A stretch of 64,000 nucleotides of DNA, taken from the NCBI RefSeq assembly GCF_011745365.1, contig NW_024468909.1:744001-808000 (forward strand), given 5' to 3'. The stretch is from Cryphonectria parasitica EP155 (taxonomy: Eukaryota; Ascomycota; Sordariomycetes; Diaporthales; Cryphonectriaceae). Of the stretch, positions 45,727 to 57,091 are shown piece after piece. Below the pieces are notes generated by a model. It was not told where the DNA came from. It saw only the letters and a program-made list of their open reading frames with translations, and searched no databases. Each line of letters begins with the position of its first letter. Position 1 is the stretch's first letter. A program made the position numbers and the translations under genes.

Positions 45727-47734
45727 TCAACGCAGTTCAAGAGAAGGGAAATATCGTGGCCCCGCGAAGCCCTTGGCGTATACTCCTTGGATGTCAATGT
45801 TGTCAGACGGATGATACATCTTCAAAAGTATGAATCTTCCAGTGACGGGAGGGTCGAACTTGATGGTGCACCGGTTCTTGCCCTTCTCGATGAAGAACTT
45901 TGCGTGCGGCCGGAGAAGCTTGCCGCCCACAGCCTGCACGGCCTCTTGTGTTGCGAGCTGAGATGCCTCTGCTACCTCTGCCAAGGTCAGTCCGTGTGAA
46001 CGACGGGGAGGTGTAGGCTGCTGTGGAAAGTCTTCCTCGTCGTCAAAGCGTATATCATCCCAGGCGTTCACATTGTTCTCTTCATCTTCACTGCTGTCGC
46101 TCTCAAACGGCATCATGCCAATCACATCATGAGGGAGCCCTCGGAGCCTCGGGTGCGGGACGTTATCCTCGGGGTCGCTACAATCCGTGGCTATCGTGAC
46201 CGGGAACCCCAGTGGTTCGGCAGGAAAGACTGCCGTCTTATAATGGAGCTCAAACCGTGCGAGCGTGGGCTGCTGATGCAGCCTCGTAATTGTTGTTCCA
46301 TCCTCGTTGTGCCGCACTGACAGTATTGGAGCGGGATCCCGCTCCGCATTAGAGCTTCGCGGCTCCGGTGCTAAGACATATTTGACCTTGTACTGTGCCG
46401 TTCGCGTGAAGAGCTCGTCTGTTGCCATCGACACAAAGACCAACCCCTCTCGAACGCTGTGTGTATCGTCAGTAGCTAGATTTTTGGACGGGGGTTGAAC
46501 TATGGAGGCACATACGGTGCAGAAAACTTGGGTCCCGGTGCTCGTATGATCAGCTCGGTCAGAGTGAAGACGGTCGCACCCTGGTGTCTCAACACGATGT
46601 TACAGCTGTCTTTCTTGGAGCAGTAGACCCCGTCATTGTTCATCAAGATGTTCTCCGGCGGGTTGTTTGCATTATCTTCGTATACGCCGCCATCACAGCT
46701 GTGAATTTCCATCTTCAACTGGCCGGGCTCAACCTGCCCAAATCTGCCATAGCGGAATCCCTTGAACGTGGAGCCCGGTCTGTCGCAGTCTAGCTTTCGG
46801 CGCTTGGCTCGTCGGCTGTCTTCTGCCTGGTCGTGCTGGGCCGTGTGTATATGTAACGATGGGGTAAGAGGCGATGTGATGCTCGTGTTTGTGTACTCCA
46901 GGAGCGCCCGCAGCTGTGTGTTCGCGTTGTTCAAACCGTATTCCAGACCATCCAAGGTCGAGGAGGCTGGCTGTCTCTGTTCAGGGACTCGATATCTCTG
47001 CGTCGTTCTCTCCGGTCTGTCCTGTCGCTGTCTGGGGGGCGGGCCACCAGTGCCGCTGGGACTGGACGTATCGTCCGATACCCGTGGGTTGGTCATCAGG
47101 CGCAGGGGCGGGAGCGTGTTCGCGATCGTCGTGCCGGGAAAGTTCATTGGCACGAAAGTGGGCATCTGACGAGGCGGCGGCTCTCGGGAGAATCTGCGTT
47201 GCAGATCCCGGGAAGGTTGACCCGAAGAGGTGTCTCGCGAGTCATTGTCGTCGTCGTCACCGTCGTCAGGCACACCCATCGCGTTTCTGTACAGCCTGGT
47301 GTGCTCGCGATATCTGGCTGCATGTCTTCTCGCTGCCACCATCACTTCCCGTCGAGCCATACCGCCAGGGCTGCGATCGTCGAAGATTGAGGTGGCATGC
47401 ATGTTATCCGTCAACGGTGGCTCTCCGGCGACATACAACAAACGGGGACGCCGACTCTCTTCGGAAGTATCTCTGTCTCCAGTCTGTTCCCGTTCACGGC
47501 GCGTGTCTCCTTCTCCGGACTCGGGCTGTGCTCCCCGCGTGGGAGAGAATGGCCTTGTTCGGCCTGGTGCGATCGGCGAGAAGGTGCTGGATGGCCTTGA
47601 AGACTGTCCTTGTCCAAGAATTCGGTGTCGATCTCGAGGCTGCTCGTGTTAGGGACAAGTTAACTCGTATTCCATCAAGGTTGGCGAGTCAAGGGTAGGG
47701 TAGTCAGAGCTTAGATGCAAGCATCACACACCAT
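45727..47734 (-). CDS. Conserved fungal protein of unknown function, possible discoidin-like C-terminal fold
   Basis: Predicted exons on the minus strand: 47734-47732 (ATG only), 47639-46516 and 46456-45727 (618 residues). The frame of exon 2 is closed by TAA just upstream of a CTAAC...CAG acceptor at 47640, so a start must be spliced in. The ATG at 47734 followed directly by GTGTGT gives M-PRDRHR in frame. Residues 1-290 are Arg/Ser/Pro-rich and disordered. From about 295 the sequence looks folded: KGFRYGRFGQVEPGQLKMEI, SCDGGVYED, SKKDSCNIVLRHQGATVFTL, ELIIRAPGPKFSAP joined to VREGLVFVSM. A second conserved block at the C-terminus (RFILLKMYHPSDNIDIQGVY..GPRYFP) resembles the last strands of discoidin/APC10-like beta sandwiches. 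I recognise a fungal family but not a function; ligand or ubiquitin-ligase adaptor roles would be speculation. Confidence 0.62.
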
Positions 47735-48996
47735 GTTGGAGGATGAAGGCAAGAGCCTGGTCAACGTGAGTTTGCAGGACGAGGCTGACAAGCCCCCGCC
47801 GGCTCAAGTCTTGCACGGTTTGCCGCCGCAGAAGAATGTTTGTTTGTAACGGCCACTATGTGGCAGGTAGACGTCAGGTCTGCAGGCACAGACAGTCAAC
47901 CTGCAAAAGATGAGAAAGAGGAATAGGGAGAAAATATAGAGACGATGGTGCGAACAAGGGTAGTGAGTTAAAGAGTGACGAGATGAAATTGGGTGAGTGA
48001 GGGTGGAGGATCTAGTGCTGGGCAGAGGGATGTCGTTGGGCGGCGGGGAGAAGACGAGGAATATGGGGGCGTGGTTGGGTCGGCGCAGTCAAAGGGCCCT
48101 AGCGCTGGCGCATTTGATGTGCCACAAAATGGATGGATAGACGGTGAATGGATGAATAAAGTAGGTAGAGAGGGTGAGAGGAGAAAACAGAGAGGAAGAG
48201 AGGACAAGAGTTTGGGGGGAGGGGGAGTGCGACGTCAGGGCTACTATGCAATGTTCTAACAGAGACGGGTGGCACGCGAGACCTACTGCAGGTTGGTGGT
48301 CAAGCTGAAATCATAGGCTGACTGCAAATAGGCTGTAGGTTCAATCTAGAGAACAAGCAATAAATACTCTATCAGTATCCAACACCACGCGCTAGGTGTG
48401 ACGAGCGGGCGGGACGGTACCGCTACCAACCGTGCACCACCCACCCTGCTGTACTCCACTGTACTTACTCCCCTGTAACAGCTGCTAGCTACCCTGCTCG
48501 CTCACTGGCTTGGACCACTGCACATTCACCTTCGAATCTCAGTGAGGCGTCAGAACCTGGGGGATTCAAGGACCAAGCGCAAGCTGCTTCTGTGAATGCA
48601 ATCAATACGAGACGAGCATTTGACACAAGCCACGGCCCCCCGCGCACACATTTTCAGCCCAAGCAACGACCTATCGCAGAGCTCTGTCTGCTCGCTGGCG
48701 TTCAGCCACCTTAGACACGTCCTGCGCACAAACCAAACCCTGCAAACGCCTGGCATCACCACACCGGCAACTTACAGAAACAACATCCCGCCCCCCCCCC
48801 CAAAAAAAGGCAAAAGGACACCGAGAGTATTGTCTCATGGTCAGATAGCTGCTATTGGATCCCATTTGCATCTTTCACGGTCGTTTTGTCCCTACCTTTA
48901 CTCACGGCTCTCGCTTGCGACGGAGAGCCGCTCCCACTTTCACCCCTCAGCTGCCTCGGCTTCGTCATTCCTCACTCATCTTCATCTCAGCCCAAG
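47735..48996. other. Divergent intergenic region (unknown gene / AOS1)
   Basis: 1.26 kb with a C-run at 48790-48800 followed by an A-run. The AOS1 frame is open upstream to about 48886, but without an ATG. It holds the promoters and leaders of both genes; no other gene is seen. Confidence 0.5.
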
Positions 48997-50679
48997 ATGG
49001 ACCAGCAGCCAGCACCAGCAGCACCGGTTCAGGACGATAAGAGCCTCTCTGCTCAGGCTGACACGGAATCGACCCAGGCGGCAAGCACTACAAACGCCGC
49101 CCCTACACAAGCGCCTGCCAACATACCAGCACCCGACTTGAGTGCTCTTCCCCAAGGCAACCTCGCGAATCTTCCTCTGCAGGGCATGCCAGCAGACATG
49201 AATCTACTGCCCATGATGCCACAGGATGGCAGCCTATTGACGGATGAGCAACTAATGAATATGCCTCTGATGGTCCCCATGATGATGGACGGCAGTGGCA
49301 TTCTCAACATGCCTCAGAACGGCATTACCAATGGTATGTTTAGTCGCAGGCGCGCCACTTTGAACCCACGCTCACGTGTATGTGCAGACGAGATCGCCCT
49401 CTACGACCGCCAGATCAGATTATGGGGCATGCAGGCGCAGCAGAAGATCCGCAACGCAAATGTGTTGCTCATCACCATGAAGGGACTCGGCAACGAGATT
49501 GCCAAGAACCTCGTCCTCGCAGGCATAGGGTCCTTAACGGTCCTCGACCACGACAACGTCACCGAGGCTGACCTCGGCGCCCAGTTCCTCATCTCTCAGG
49601 AGCAGATAGGTATGAACAGGGCGCAGGCGTCGCTGACGGAGATACAGAAGCTCAACCCTCGCGTGCACGTCATCGTGGACACGGGCGACGTGCGCCTGAA
49701 GGGGCCGAGCTACTTTGCACTATTCGACATGGTCATCGCCACAGACCTAGACCCAGACGCCCTCAACATCATCAACACCGCGACGCGCTTCAATATGCGT
49801 CCATTCTACGCCGCCGGCGTCCACGGCCTCTACGGTTTCATCTTTGCCGACTTGATCGAGCACACCTTTGTCATTGAGCGCGAGAAGCCCAACGTGACCA
49901 CGCAGCCCAAGGCCGAGACCAAGACGCGCATGATCTTCGACGTGCAGACCAGGAAGGAGGGTGACAAGACGGTCGAGATGGTGTCCAAGAAAGAGCTGTA
50001 CAGCACCTGGCTGCTGGCAAGCGACGGTGCGTTCCTGCCAGAGGATTACACCAAGAGCAAGCGGCGGCTCAGGGCTGTGAGCCCTGCGCTGTCGTGCCTG
50101 CGGGCCCTCTGGGATTTCCAGACGCAGCATGGTGGGCGCAATCCCGCCGACAAGAACGACCTGGTGACATTTACGAGGATCGCGACACAGAAGCATAAGG
50201 ACCTCAGCCTGCCGGCGGAGACGCTGACCGCGGAGTTCCTGCGAAGCTTCCTGCAGAATATCGGCTGCGAGATTGCCCCGGTGACGGCAATCCTGGGCGG
50301 ACAGCTGGCGCAGGATGTGATCAACGTGCTGGGCCAGACGCAACAGCCTATCCAGAACATGGTCATCTTCGATGGGAACAACATGGAGGCTAGTCTCTAC
50401 CCTCTGCACCCCCCAGGACCTCTGGGCGCGGCGCAGCTGATGAGCTCGCTGCCCGGACTGCCTGGCATGGGCAACGGGGACATGAACGGGTTTGGCATGA
50501 CTGATCCCTCAATGATGAACATGGCGATGCCCCCAATGGACATGGGCATGGGCGCCATGAGTGGTGCCACGGGACATGCGGTCAACCTCGGCGCTATGGG
50601 CACTGCAGCTGCTACAGGCAACGCAGCAAGCAATACAGGGAATACAACAGGAAACACGGGACCAAACAACACGCAGTAG
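48997..50679 (+). CDS. AOS1: SUMO-activating enzyme subunit 1 (AOS1)
   Basis: Two exons, 48997-49333 and 49388-50679 (542 residues). The ThiF/E1 fold starts DEIALYDRQIRLWGMQAQQKIRNA (shown in part), followed by the nucleotide loop GLGNEIAKNLVLAGIGSLTVLDHD and LGAQFL. Toward the end come SFLQNIGCEIAPVTAILGGQLAQDVINVLG and PIQNMVIFDG. There is no catalytic Cys domain, as expected: Aos1 pairs with Uba2, which carries it, to activate SUMO with ATP in the nucleus. Unusually, the fold is flanked by a 112-residue N-terminal extension (Gln/Ala/Pro then Met-rich) and a Met/Gly/Asn-rich tail of about 75 residues. The 54-nt intron is a multiple of three with no stop, so an unspliced message would still encode full E1. 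The first ATG of the frame is 48997. Confidence 0.88.
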   Translation: MDQQPAPAAPVQDDKSLSAQADTESTQAASTTNAAPTQAPANIPAPDLSALPQGNLANLPLQGMPADMNLLPMMPQDGSLLTDEQLMNMPLMVPMMMDGSGILNMPQNGITNGMFSRRRATLNPRSRVCADEIALYDRQIRLWGMQAQQKIRNANVLLITMKGLGNEIAKNLVLAGIGSLTVLDHDNVTEADLGAQFLISQEQIGMNRAQASLTEIQKLNPRVHVIVDTGDVRLKGPSYFALFDMVIATDLDPDALNIINTATRFNMRPFYAAGVHGLYGFIFADLIEHTFVIEREKPNVTTQPKAETKTRMIFDVQTRKEGDKTVEMVSKKELYSTWLLASDGAFLPEDYTKSKRRLRAVSPALSCLRALWDFQTQHGGRNPADKNDLVTFTRIATQKHKDLSLPAETLTAEFLRSFLQNIGCEIAPVTAILGGQLAQDVINVLGQTQQPIQNMVIFDGNNMEASLYPLHPPGPLGAAQLMSSLPGLPGMGNGDMNGFGMTDPSMMNMAMPPMDMGMGAMSGATGHAVNLGAMGTAAATGNAASNTGNTTGNTGPNNTQ

Positions 50680-51626
50680 TCAGGTGTCTTGGTTCTCTCT
50701 GCGTTATGTACAGGATAAAGGGCGTAGGGCTTGGTTCAAAGCGGACTTGGTAAATTACGGGATTGCATAGTGAGGAAAGGATTCATAAGACAGGAAGGAA
50801 ACCAAATGGGAATTGGCAACGCTGTTACCACCCAACGTGGCCGATAATCTCTTTCGATTCGAAAAAGAAAATGTACAGTATTATGGGGGGTTTTTATTTA
50901 TTAAATTGCGCTGATTCTTTGTCCATGCCTGAAAGCATCTCCCGATTGGTAGAAAGGGTATGAGGGCTTCTGTGTGGAGAGATGAAGAGGCTCATATGAC
51001 TAGAACGGCGTGGAAATCAAACCAAGCACTGACTTTGATTATGCAGGCATAATTACTCACATAGGCGTTGTTTCGCGTGGCCAGACCATGATTTGTATGT
51101 GCGATGATGCAGAATGACTACAAGTGGGCCTTCCCGTTTTTGGGGCGTTCGATCCTTAGCCTTGTGGCAATGCGGCTGCAAACGCAAGACCTGAACGACT
51201 AATTGGAGGGCCTGCTGTTGCCGTTGCTGCCTCTGCTGAATCATTTTGAATCAGCTTTTTCTCTTCTCTTTCGTATTCCTGCCAGGCTGGCTAGAAAAAA
51301 AGTCTCACGACAACGAGATTACCCAAGGCTCTCACCTTGTCATCTCTGCAAGGAAAAGTCAAGAGGGCTCCCGAGGCCGTGACGAATATCTCAAGGCCGC
51401 CGCCCACCGCTGCTGCCCCGCGATTGCAGATAAAAGTCCAGCCTTCCCCGAATACCAAAAATTTCATCTCTATCAACAATCACAACCCAACTTTGCACCA
51501 CACGCAAAAGCGAACGAATCCTTCGAAAGAGGATAGAACTCACTTCTCTTACAATTTGCAAAGATCTTTAACCTCCATCCAACTGTTTTAAAGTCAAGTT
51601 GAAACATCATAGATAGCACCGCAATC
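50680..51626. other. Spacer between AOS1 and TIF6
   Basis: AOS1 3' UTR and TIF6 promoter. No supported gene. Confidence 0.5.
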
Positions 51627-52577
51627 ATGGCTGTACGAGCACAATTCGAGAACTCGAACGAGTGAGTGCTGTGCCCCTCCCCCTCTCCCATTGGCGTTTA
51701 CTTCTTCTTGTTCCTAGGCTTCCCGGACTGCGCATCATGAGAACAACATGCTGACAATCATTCTTTCTGATCGCAGGGTCGGCGTCTTCTCGACCCTTAC
51801 CAACAGTTTTGCACTTGTCGCCATTGGCGCGAGTGAGAACTTCTACAGCATCTTCGAGGCCGAGCTGCAAGACGTCATACCCATCGTCAGAACCACAATC
51901 GCCGGCACCCGCATCGTGGGACGGTTAACAACTGGGTACGCAGCAGGCCACACTAACACTCGACTCGAGGCTACGTGAGGAAAGTAGCCAAGACAAGAAG
52001 CATTTGGCTAACAGGAGAACATTCTAACAGCAATCGCAACGGCCTCCTTGTCCCCACAAGCACAACAGACCAAGAACTCCAGCACCTGCGCAACTCCCTC
52101 CCAGACTCGGTCAAGATTCAGCGGATAGAAGAGCGCTTGTCGGCGCTGGGCAACGTGATCGTGGCGAACGACCACATTGCCCTGATACATCCAGACCTGG
52201 AGCGCGAGACGGAGGAGATCATCGCGGACGTGCTCGGAGTGGAGGTGTTCCGGCAGACGGTGGCGGACAACGTGCTCGTGGGCAGCTACATGGCACTGTC
52301 AAACCAGGGCGGCCTCGTGCACCCCAAGACGAGCATATCCGACCAGGATGAGCTTTCAAGCCTGCTGCAGGTGCCGCTGGTGGCCGGGTCCGTAAACAGG
52401 GGCAGCTCAGTGGTTGGTGGCGGGATGGTGGTGAACGACTGGATGGCGGTTACGGGTTTGGACACCACGGCGACGGAGCTGAGTGTCATCGAGAGCGTCT
52501 TCAGGTTGGGCGAGGGCGCGGCGCCGGGCAACATCAACACCAGCATGAAGGAGACCATGGTAGAGTCGTTCTACTGA
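51627..52577 (+). CDS. TIF6: Ribosome biogenesis/translation factor eIF6
   Basis: Three exons: 51627-51661, 51777-51935 and 52031-52577 (246 residues, the usual size). The protein starts [20 protein letters not shown], and joins over the introns are NE-VGVF and [12 protein letters not shown]. The pentein-fold repeats are plain (NCY-type cores [49 protein letters not shown]). Tif6 is needed for 60S precursor maturation and then blocks 40S joining until released by Efl1 and Sdo1. The first exon codes for 12 residues only. Introns are 115 and 95 nt. Confidence 0.95.
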
Positions 52578-54172
52578 GCCTAGAACAGGAGGCTGAAGGT
52601 TTAATGAACGTCTCTGGGACGACGGGATCAGGCTGGCGACTTCTTCTTTCTCGTTCTTGGCTGATGAGTGCCAGGAGTTATCAGCGGATACATGAACATT
52701 TCGCTTCGAGAGGCAGGCCTGAAACAGTGTTTGATGGCTTTAGCTTCACAAAAAAAGATGATGCTCGCCTCCCAAAACATGATCAGTCCGCGATCCACAC
52801 GTCGACAATTTTGTCTCTGGGCTATGGTCATCGTCTTAGAGAGGATCGCAGGCCAAGCTCGGTCGTGGGATGAAGTTGAGTCTCCGAAACCTACTATGTA
52901 TTATGAGGCCACCTCAAGCCACAAATCGTCTAGATAAAAAAAACCAACCTATCATGCTTTGCAATTTTTGAGTCAAAGAAAAATTGAGTAACGTTGGGGA
53001 GTGACTTGTTGATTTGCTGCAGCGTGGCTGCACTGAGCCAGGAACAGCTTGGTTGGCACCCCTGCCTACTCCAGCCCAGCCACATGGACACCCGCCAGAT
53101 GACGCTGCCTTGCATTGCATCACAAGCTGAGAGCGTATTCCTTGGTTTACCAAGTTCAAGGCGCATACTTATAAATAAAAAAAAGGTACATACATGCTAC
53201 CTTTCAAGCCCTCGAAAACAAGACGACGTTTTTTGAGAACCCTTCCCGTTGAACATCTCACCTTTTAATTTTTTTGCGAACCTCGCGGCGTCTCTTCCGT
53301 CTTTCTTCGTACCGTCTATCATGATTCTTGCAGTGGCAAAAACCAAAAGAAAAACCGCTGCCGGCGAACCCTAAACAGCGCCTCGCCCCACCAACTTCAC
53401 GCCTACGCTTGCTGCCCTGTCACTCGCCTCTTGATTGCCTCAGACAGTTCCACGTCGCCTACCACAGCCGCCGGGTCAGGTGGACTTCACTTGTCAAGGA
53501 CGTGTTCACCTCAACCAGTCGAGACACGACTGAGGGCTCGAGGAGGAAACGAAATCATCCTCAATCGACAGCGAACGAGTGACGTCTTCAAGTATTATCG
53601 GACCTGCCGGCACTTGAAAGGAAAAGGGAGACAACAGGAGGACCGAGGCAAGGGTGATCCTGCGTTCAAGGGCTGTAGGGCCACTCAAGGGGTCTCGACG
53701 GTGCATGCAAGGTGGTCCTCGGCTTGTGGAGCACTAGCAATTGTGTAGACCGCACCGAGCCTCTGGTTTTGCTATCCTGCCCCGAAGAGATCGATCTACT
53801 CTACTCTAGGCTTGGACGAACATCTAGGAGGGACGGACCCTGGAACCTCCCCCCCCCCCTCCTTGTTGTTGTCGTCCTCCTCCTCCCTCTGTCGGCCCCC
53901 GCCCAAACAACAACAAGTCCTAGATTGGACCAGCGTTAGGTTTTGGCCTCCAAAGACCTTCGGATGACTGGTCAGAATTCCTTCCAAAAAGGATTCCCAA
54001 ATCCCTCTCTTTTCTCCGGGATAATTTCCCCCAGTGGGATCTAACGGAATCCAATCTCGTCTGCCGCCCGCTTCCCATTCCGCCCCGCGGAGGAGCAGGG
54101 AAGCAAGATAGGCCGTACGGGGCGTCTCCTTTCCAAGGGTCCACTAACGTCTCCACGAAACATTAGCCGGCT
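52578..54172. other. 1.6-kb intergenic region
   Basis: TIF6 3' UTR followed by the upstream region of the coiled-coil gene. A C-run lies at about 53850-53859. No ORF with family features was found. Confidence 0.5.
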
Positions 54173-55822
54173 ATGCTAAGCACCTGCGCGTCTGCCACCG
54201 CTGCCATGTCGTCCGACCAGGAGCGAACATCATCTCTCGGGGGACAGGGTCAAGATCGATGTCGAGGTGCTTCTCCCCTCTCAGTCACACCGCGTCGGCC
54301 TCTGCCCGCAGCAACAGCCCCAAGATACCTCCCTGCACGAAGCCCAACGGCTCAAGAACAGCCTGGATCCGCTTCCACGTTCTTCCCCTTGGACCTACCA
54401 CCCACGTCCTCCTCCCTTGGCTACGACGACAGGAACAAGACCATCCTCAGCTCCCTGCACGAATACCACAATAGTCACGGGCAGGGGCAGGTGGAACGTG
54501 CGCTCGCTCCCTCACCGTCTCGAACCGGTCCATCAGCCTCCCTCGCCAGCTTCCTTCCTGCAAGTATCAGGGCGAGACTACAGACCCAACCACATCAGCG
54601 GCAGTCCTCACTACCCGTTACAGCAGCAGAAGACTCAGGCGAAGACGACGACAACGACAACGACGACATGGGCTTCACAGGCGAAGGGAGGAAGACTCGC
54701 AGGGAGTTGACAGTAGAGACACTGGGCGACTCAATCACGAACCACCCACAACAAGCTGCCTCTGAAGGGATCCCTTCGCCCGAGACAACGCCGAAGAGGC
54801 TCGTCCGAGGCTCGACACCAGGCCCTACGGACAACGTCCCCAAGAGTGCAGGACCAGCTACCGCTCCGTCTCGACTGTCACTCCTCACCATGTTCGCGAG
54901 GAACACACCGCCCTCGATCACCCCTGAGATGCACGACGAGTTGCTGAACATGAAGGTGGATGAGGCGCTGTTTCCCGCGGGCGCGCCGACAGGCAAAGAC
55001 ACCTTCTCGCCCGCGGCGTTCAAGAATCTACAGGCACAGGCCACAGGTCTGCTCACGAAGATGCAGAGTGCATACCGCCAGAAGGCACAGGCGCTGTCCG
55101 AACTCGAGAAGGAGCGCGAGGCGGACCGCGACGAGCTGGACGAGGCCGAGACTCGCAGCAAGCACCTCAAGTTTCAGCTGGAGGACATGGCACACAAGGC
55201 GGCCGAGCAGGAACAGCGGATGAAGCAGCTCATGGAGGAGCTGGCTACGGAAAGGCGCGCACGGGCCGAGCTGGAGCGGCTGGGTGCCTTTTCGAAGCAG
55301 CGGCTGTCGCCCGGCGGCCTCGCCTCGGAGGCCGGCAGCACCATATCCGAGGACCTCGGGGTGGACGAGGAGGAGATGCAGAAGCGCAAATGGCGGAAGA
55401 GCAACGGCACCGACACGAGCTTTGAGACGGATGACGACAGCATCAGCTTCGAGGGTGAGAGTGTCTTCTCCCGACCACGAAGCCCGTCCGTGTCCACCAC
55501 CACCACGACGCGCGGTGTGGAGACCGGCAGCGTGATAGATATGCCCATTCCCACACCCACGTCCATGAGGGGTCCCAACTCGACGAAGCGCACCTCTGTC
55601 CAAAGCAACCGGCCCCGCAGCCAGATGAGCACATTCCAGAAGCTGATGAAGGGCATCTCGGGCGAGGACGGCTGCCGCAACTGCAAGGGCCAAGACTCGA
55701 GTTCAGCATGGGACACAGTCAGCCTGCTTCGAGACGAGAACAAGAATCTCAAGCAGCGGGTTGGCGAGCTGGAGGACTGCCTCGAGGGCGCGCTGGACGC
55801 GGTCAACGGCGTCGGGTTATGA
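54173..55822 (+). CDS. Conserved fungal coiled-coil protein, function unknown
   Basis: Intronless frame of 549 residues, closed upstream by TAG at 54164. The ATG at 54206 (MSSDQERT, better GCCATG context) may be the true start. Residues 1-235 are Pro/Ser/Thr-rich and disordered. A short conserved-looking stretch LSLLTMFARNTPPSITPEMHDELLNMKVDEALFP (given in part) precedes a long heptad coiled coil at about 286-372, rich in Glu, Lys and Arg. A Ser-rich phosphorylation-type region with SRPRSPS follows, then STFQKLMKGISGEDGCRNCKG with a CxxC pair. A C-terminal leucine-zipper-like coil (LLRDENKNLKQRVGELEDCL) completes it. I do not recognise a domain; a scaffold or cytoskeletal adaptor would fit but is unproven. 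Confidence 0.7.
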   Translation: MLSTCASATAAMSSDQERTSSLGGQGQDRCRGASPLSVTPRRPLPAATAPRYLPARSPTAQEQPGSASTFFPLDLPPTSSSLGYDDRNKTILSSLHEYHNSHGQGQVERALAPSPSRTGPSASLASFLPASIRARLQTQPHQRQSSLPVTAAEDSGEDDDNDNDDMGFTGEGRKTRRELTVETLGDSITNHPQQAASEGIPSPETTPKRLVRGSTPGPTDNVPKSAGPATAPSRLSLLTMFARNTPPSITPEMHDELLNMKVDEALFPAGAPTGKDTFSPAAFKNLQAQATGLLTKMQSAYRQKAQALSELEKEREADRDELDEAETRSKHLKFQLEDMAHKAAEQEQRMKQLMEELATERRARAELERLGAFSKQRLSPGGLASEAGSTISEDLGVDEEEMQKRKWRKSNGTDTSFETDDDSISFEGESVFSRPRSPSVSTTTTTRGVETGSVIDMPIPTPTSMRGPNSTKRTSVQSNRPRSQMSTFQKLMKGISGEDGCRNCKGQDSSSAWDTVSLLRDENKNLKQRVGELEDCLEGALDAVNGVGL

Positions 55823-57091
55823 CTTGAGAGCGCGAAAAAGATGTGCGATCAACTGCTCGTCCGGCATTCCGCCCTGCCGCCATTGACCGACACCAACAAC
55901 ATTGGGATGGAGTTTCTGGATTTCTTTTCTATTTCTACAACAACAACAATCACATCGACGGCGACCATTGCTATCGGCTCGCTCGAGTACCACCGGGCTC
56001 TGGCCCTGACCAACATCCCTGCGGCCCTGCGTACGGCGGCGGTCCGCAGCTTTGCTCTGATTCTGGCTTTTGCTTCACGCTCGAGTGTCCTCCTCATCGC
56101 CATCTGGCTCATGATGGAGACCGGCGTGCGTATTGTCCTCGTGCTGTCATATGCAGCATGGTTTTTAATTCTTACTGTGAGCGCGGCTATCACGGCCTTT
56201 ACATAAGTCGTCTATCTACGGTTCTCAGCATACTTTTTTCTTTCTCGGATGGGTGGCCTTATATGTCTCCTTTTTTATTTTTATTTTTACATTATTGCAT
56301 ACCCCATTAGGCGCGAAGAGATAGATGGACATTGGATCATGTGGATGTTTTCGGGAGCAGAGAAGAGAGGCTATAGTGTTATAGAGACCGCCCCGTGGCT
56401 TGATGCTGCGACAAGAATGCTAGATGACAAAATCAACCCCCCTAATGGATGTCGTCTCGCTGCTGCTACCGTGGTGTTCGTGAAGCTGGTTCTAGATGTT
56501 TCGTTGCTGGCCACTTTGGGTTGTGGGATAGTGTTGCTCGGGAATAGAGAACATGCTCGTTTCTTGCGAACATGATGGGCGTCCACCTCTGGAATGCATG
56601 CCCGACTTTTCCTCTGAGCGCTGCCTCATGCGTTGATCTTCTACACCCGAAACTGTCGGGAACGAAGCCTTTCCATGTATTCTCTTGTGTTGTTGTAGCA
56701 ACAAGGCAAATGCTATGGGCGTCAGGTCTCCAGCCTCGTACCACGAGGCGTTGATCAATAAAGCAGTCTCTCGTAGAACGGACCCTTCTGGCATGACCTC
56801 TGGGAGTGATGGCTTAAAAGCCGCTAGTATGCCTGGCCGGTAGCGGATTCATCAAGACGAAGAAAGCCATTCGTTATCTCTCTCCAGTGGCCATGCTCGA
56901 CAAGATCACGAGAGCGAGGATCGCACTCTTGACAGATGGCCGAACGACTTGGAATATGTCCTTTTTGTCTTTTTTTCTTCTTTTTTCTTCTTTTCAGATT
57001 GAAGCACCGACATCTACTATGTACAGCGGAGACAGTCCCTGGTCTCCAATCCCCGGCCTGATGAGCCAGTCCACTCCTTGGGCCCTCAACC
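55823..57091. other. Convergent intergenic region (coiled-coil gene / NDUFB3)
   Basis: Includes a 121-codon plus-strand frame at 55841-56206 with hydrophobic stretches, which I do not accept as a gene without transcript support. Otherwise both 3' UTRs. Confidence 0.45.

Noticed and set aside
55841..56206. 121-codon frame with hydrophobic segments after the coiled-coil gene
   Set aside because: It overlaps a second open frame, lies where a 3' UTR is expected and matches no family I know.
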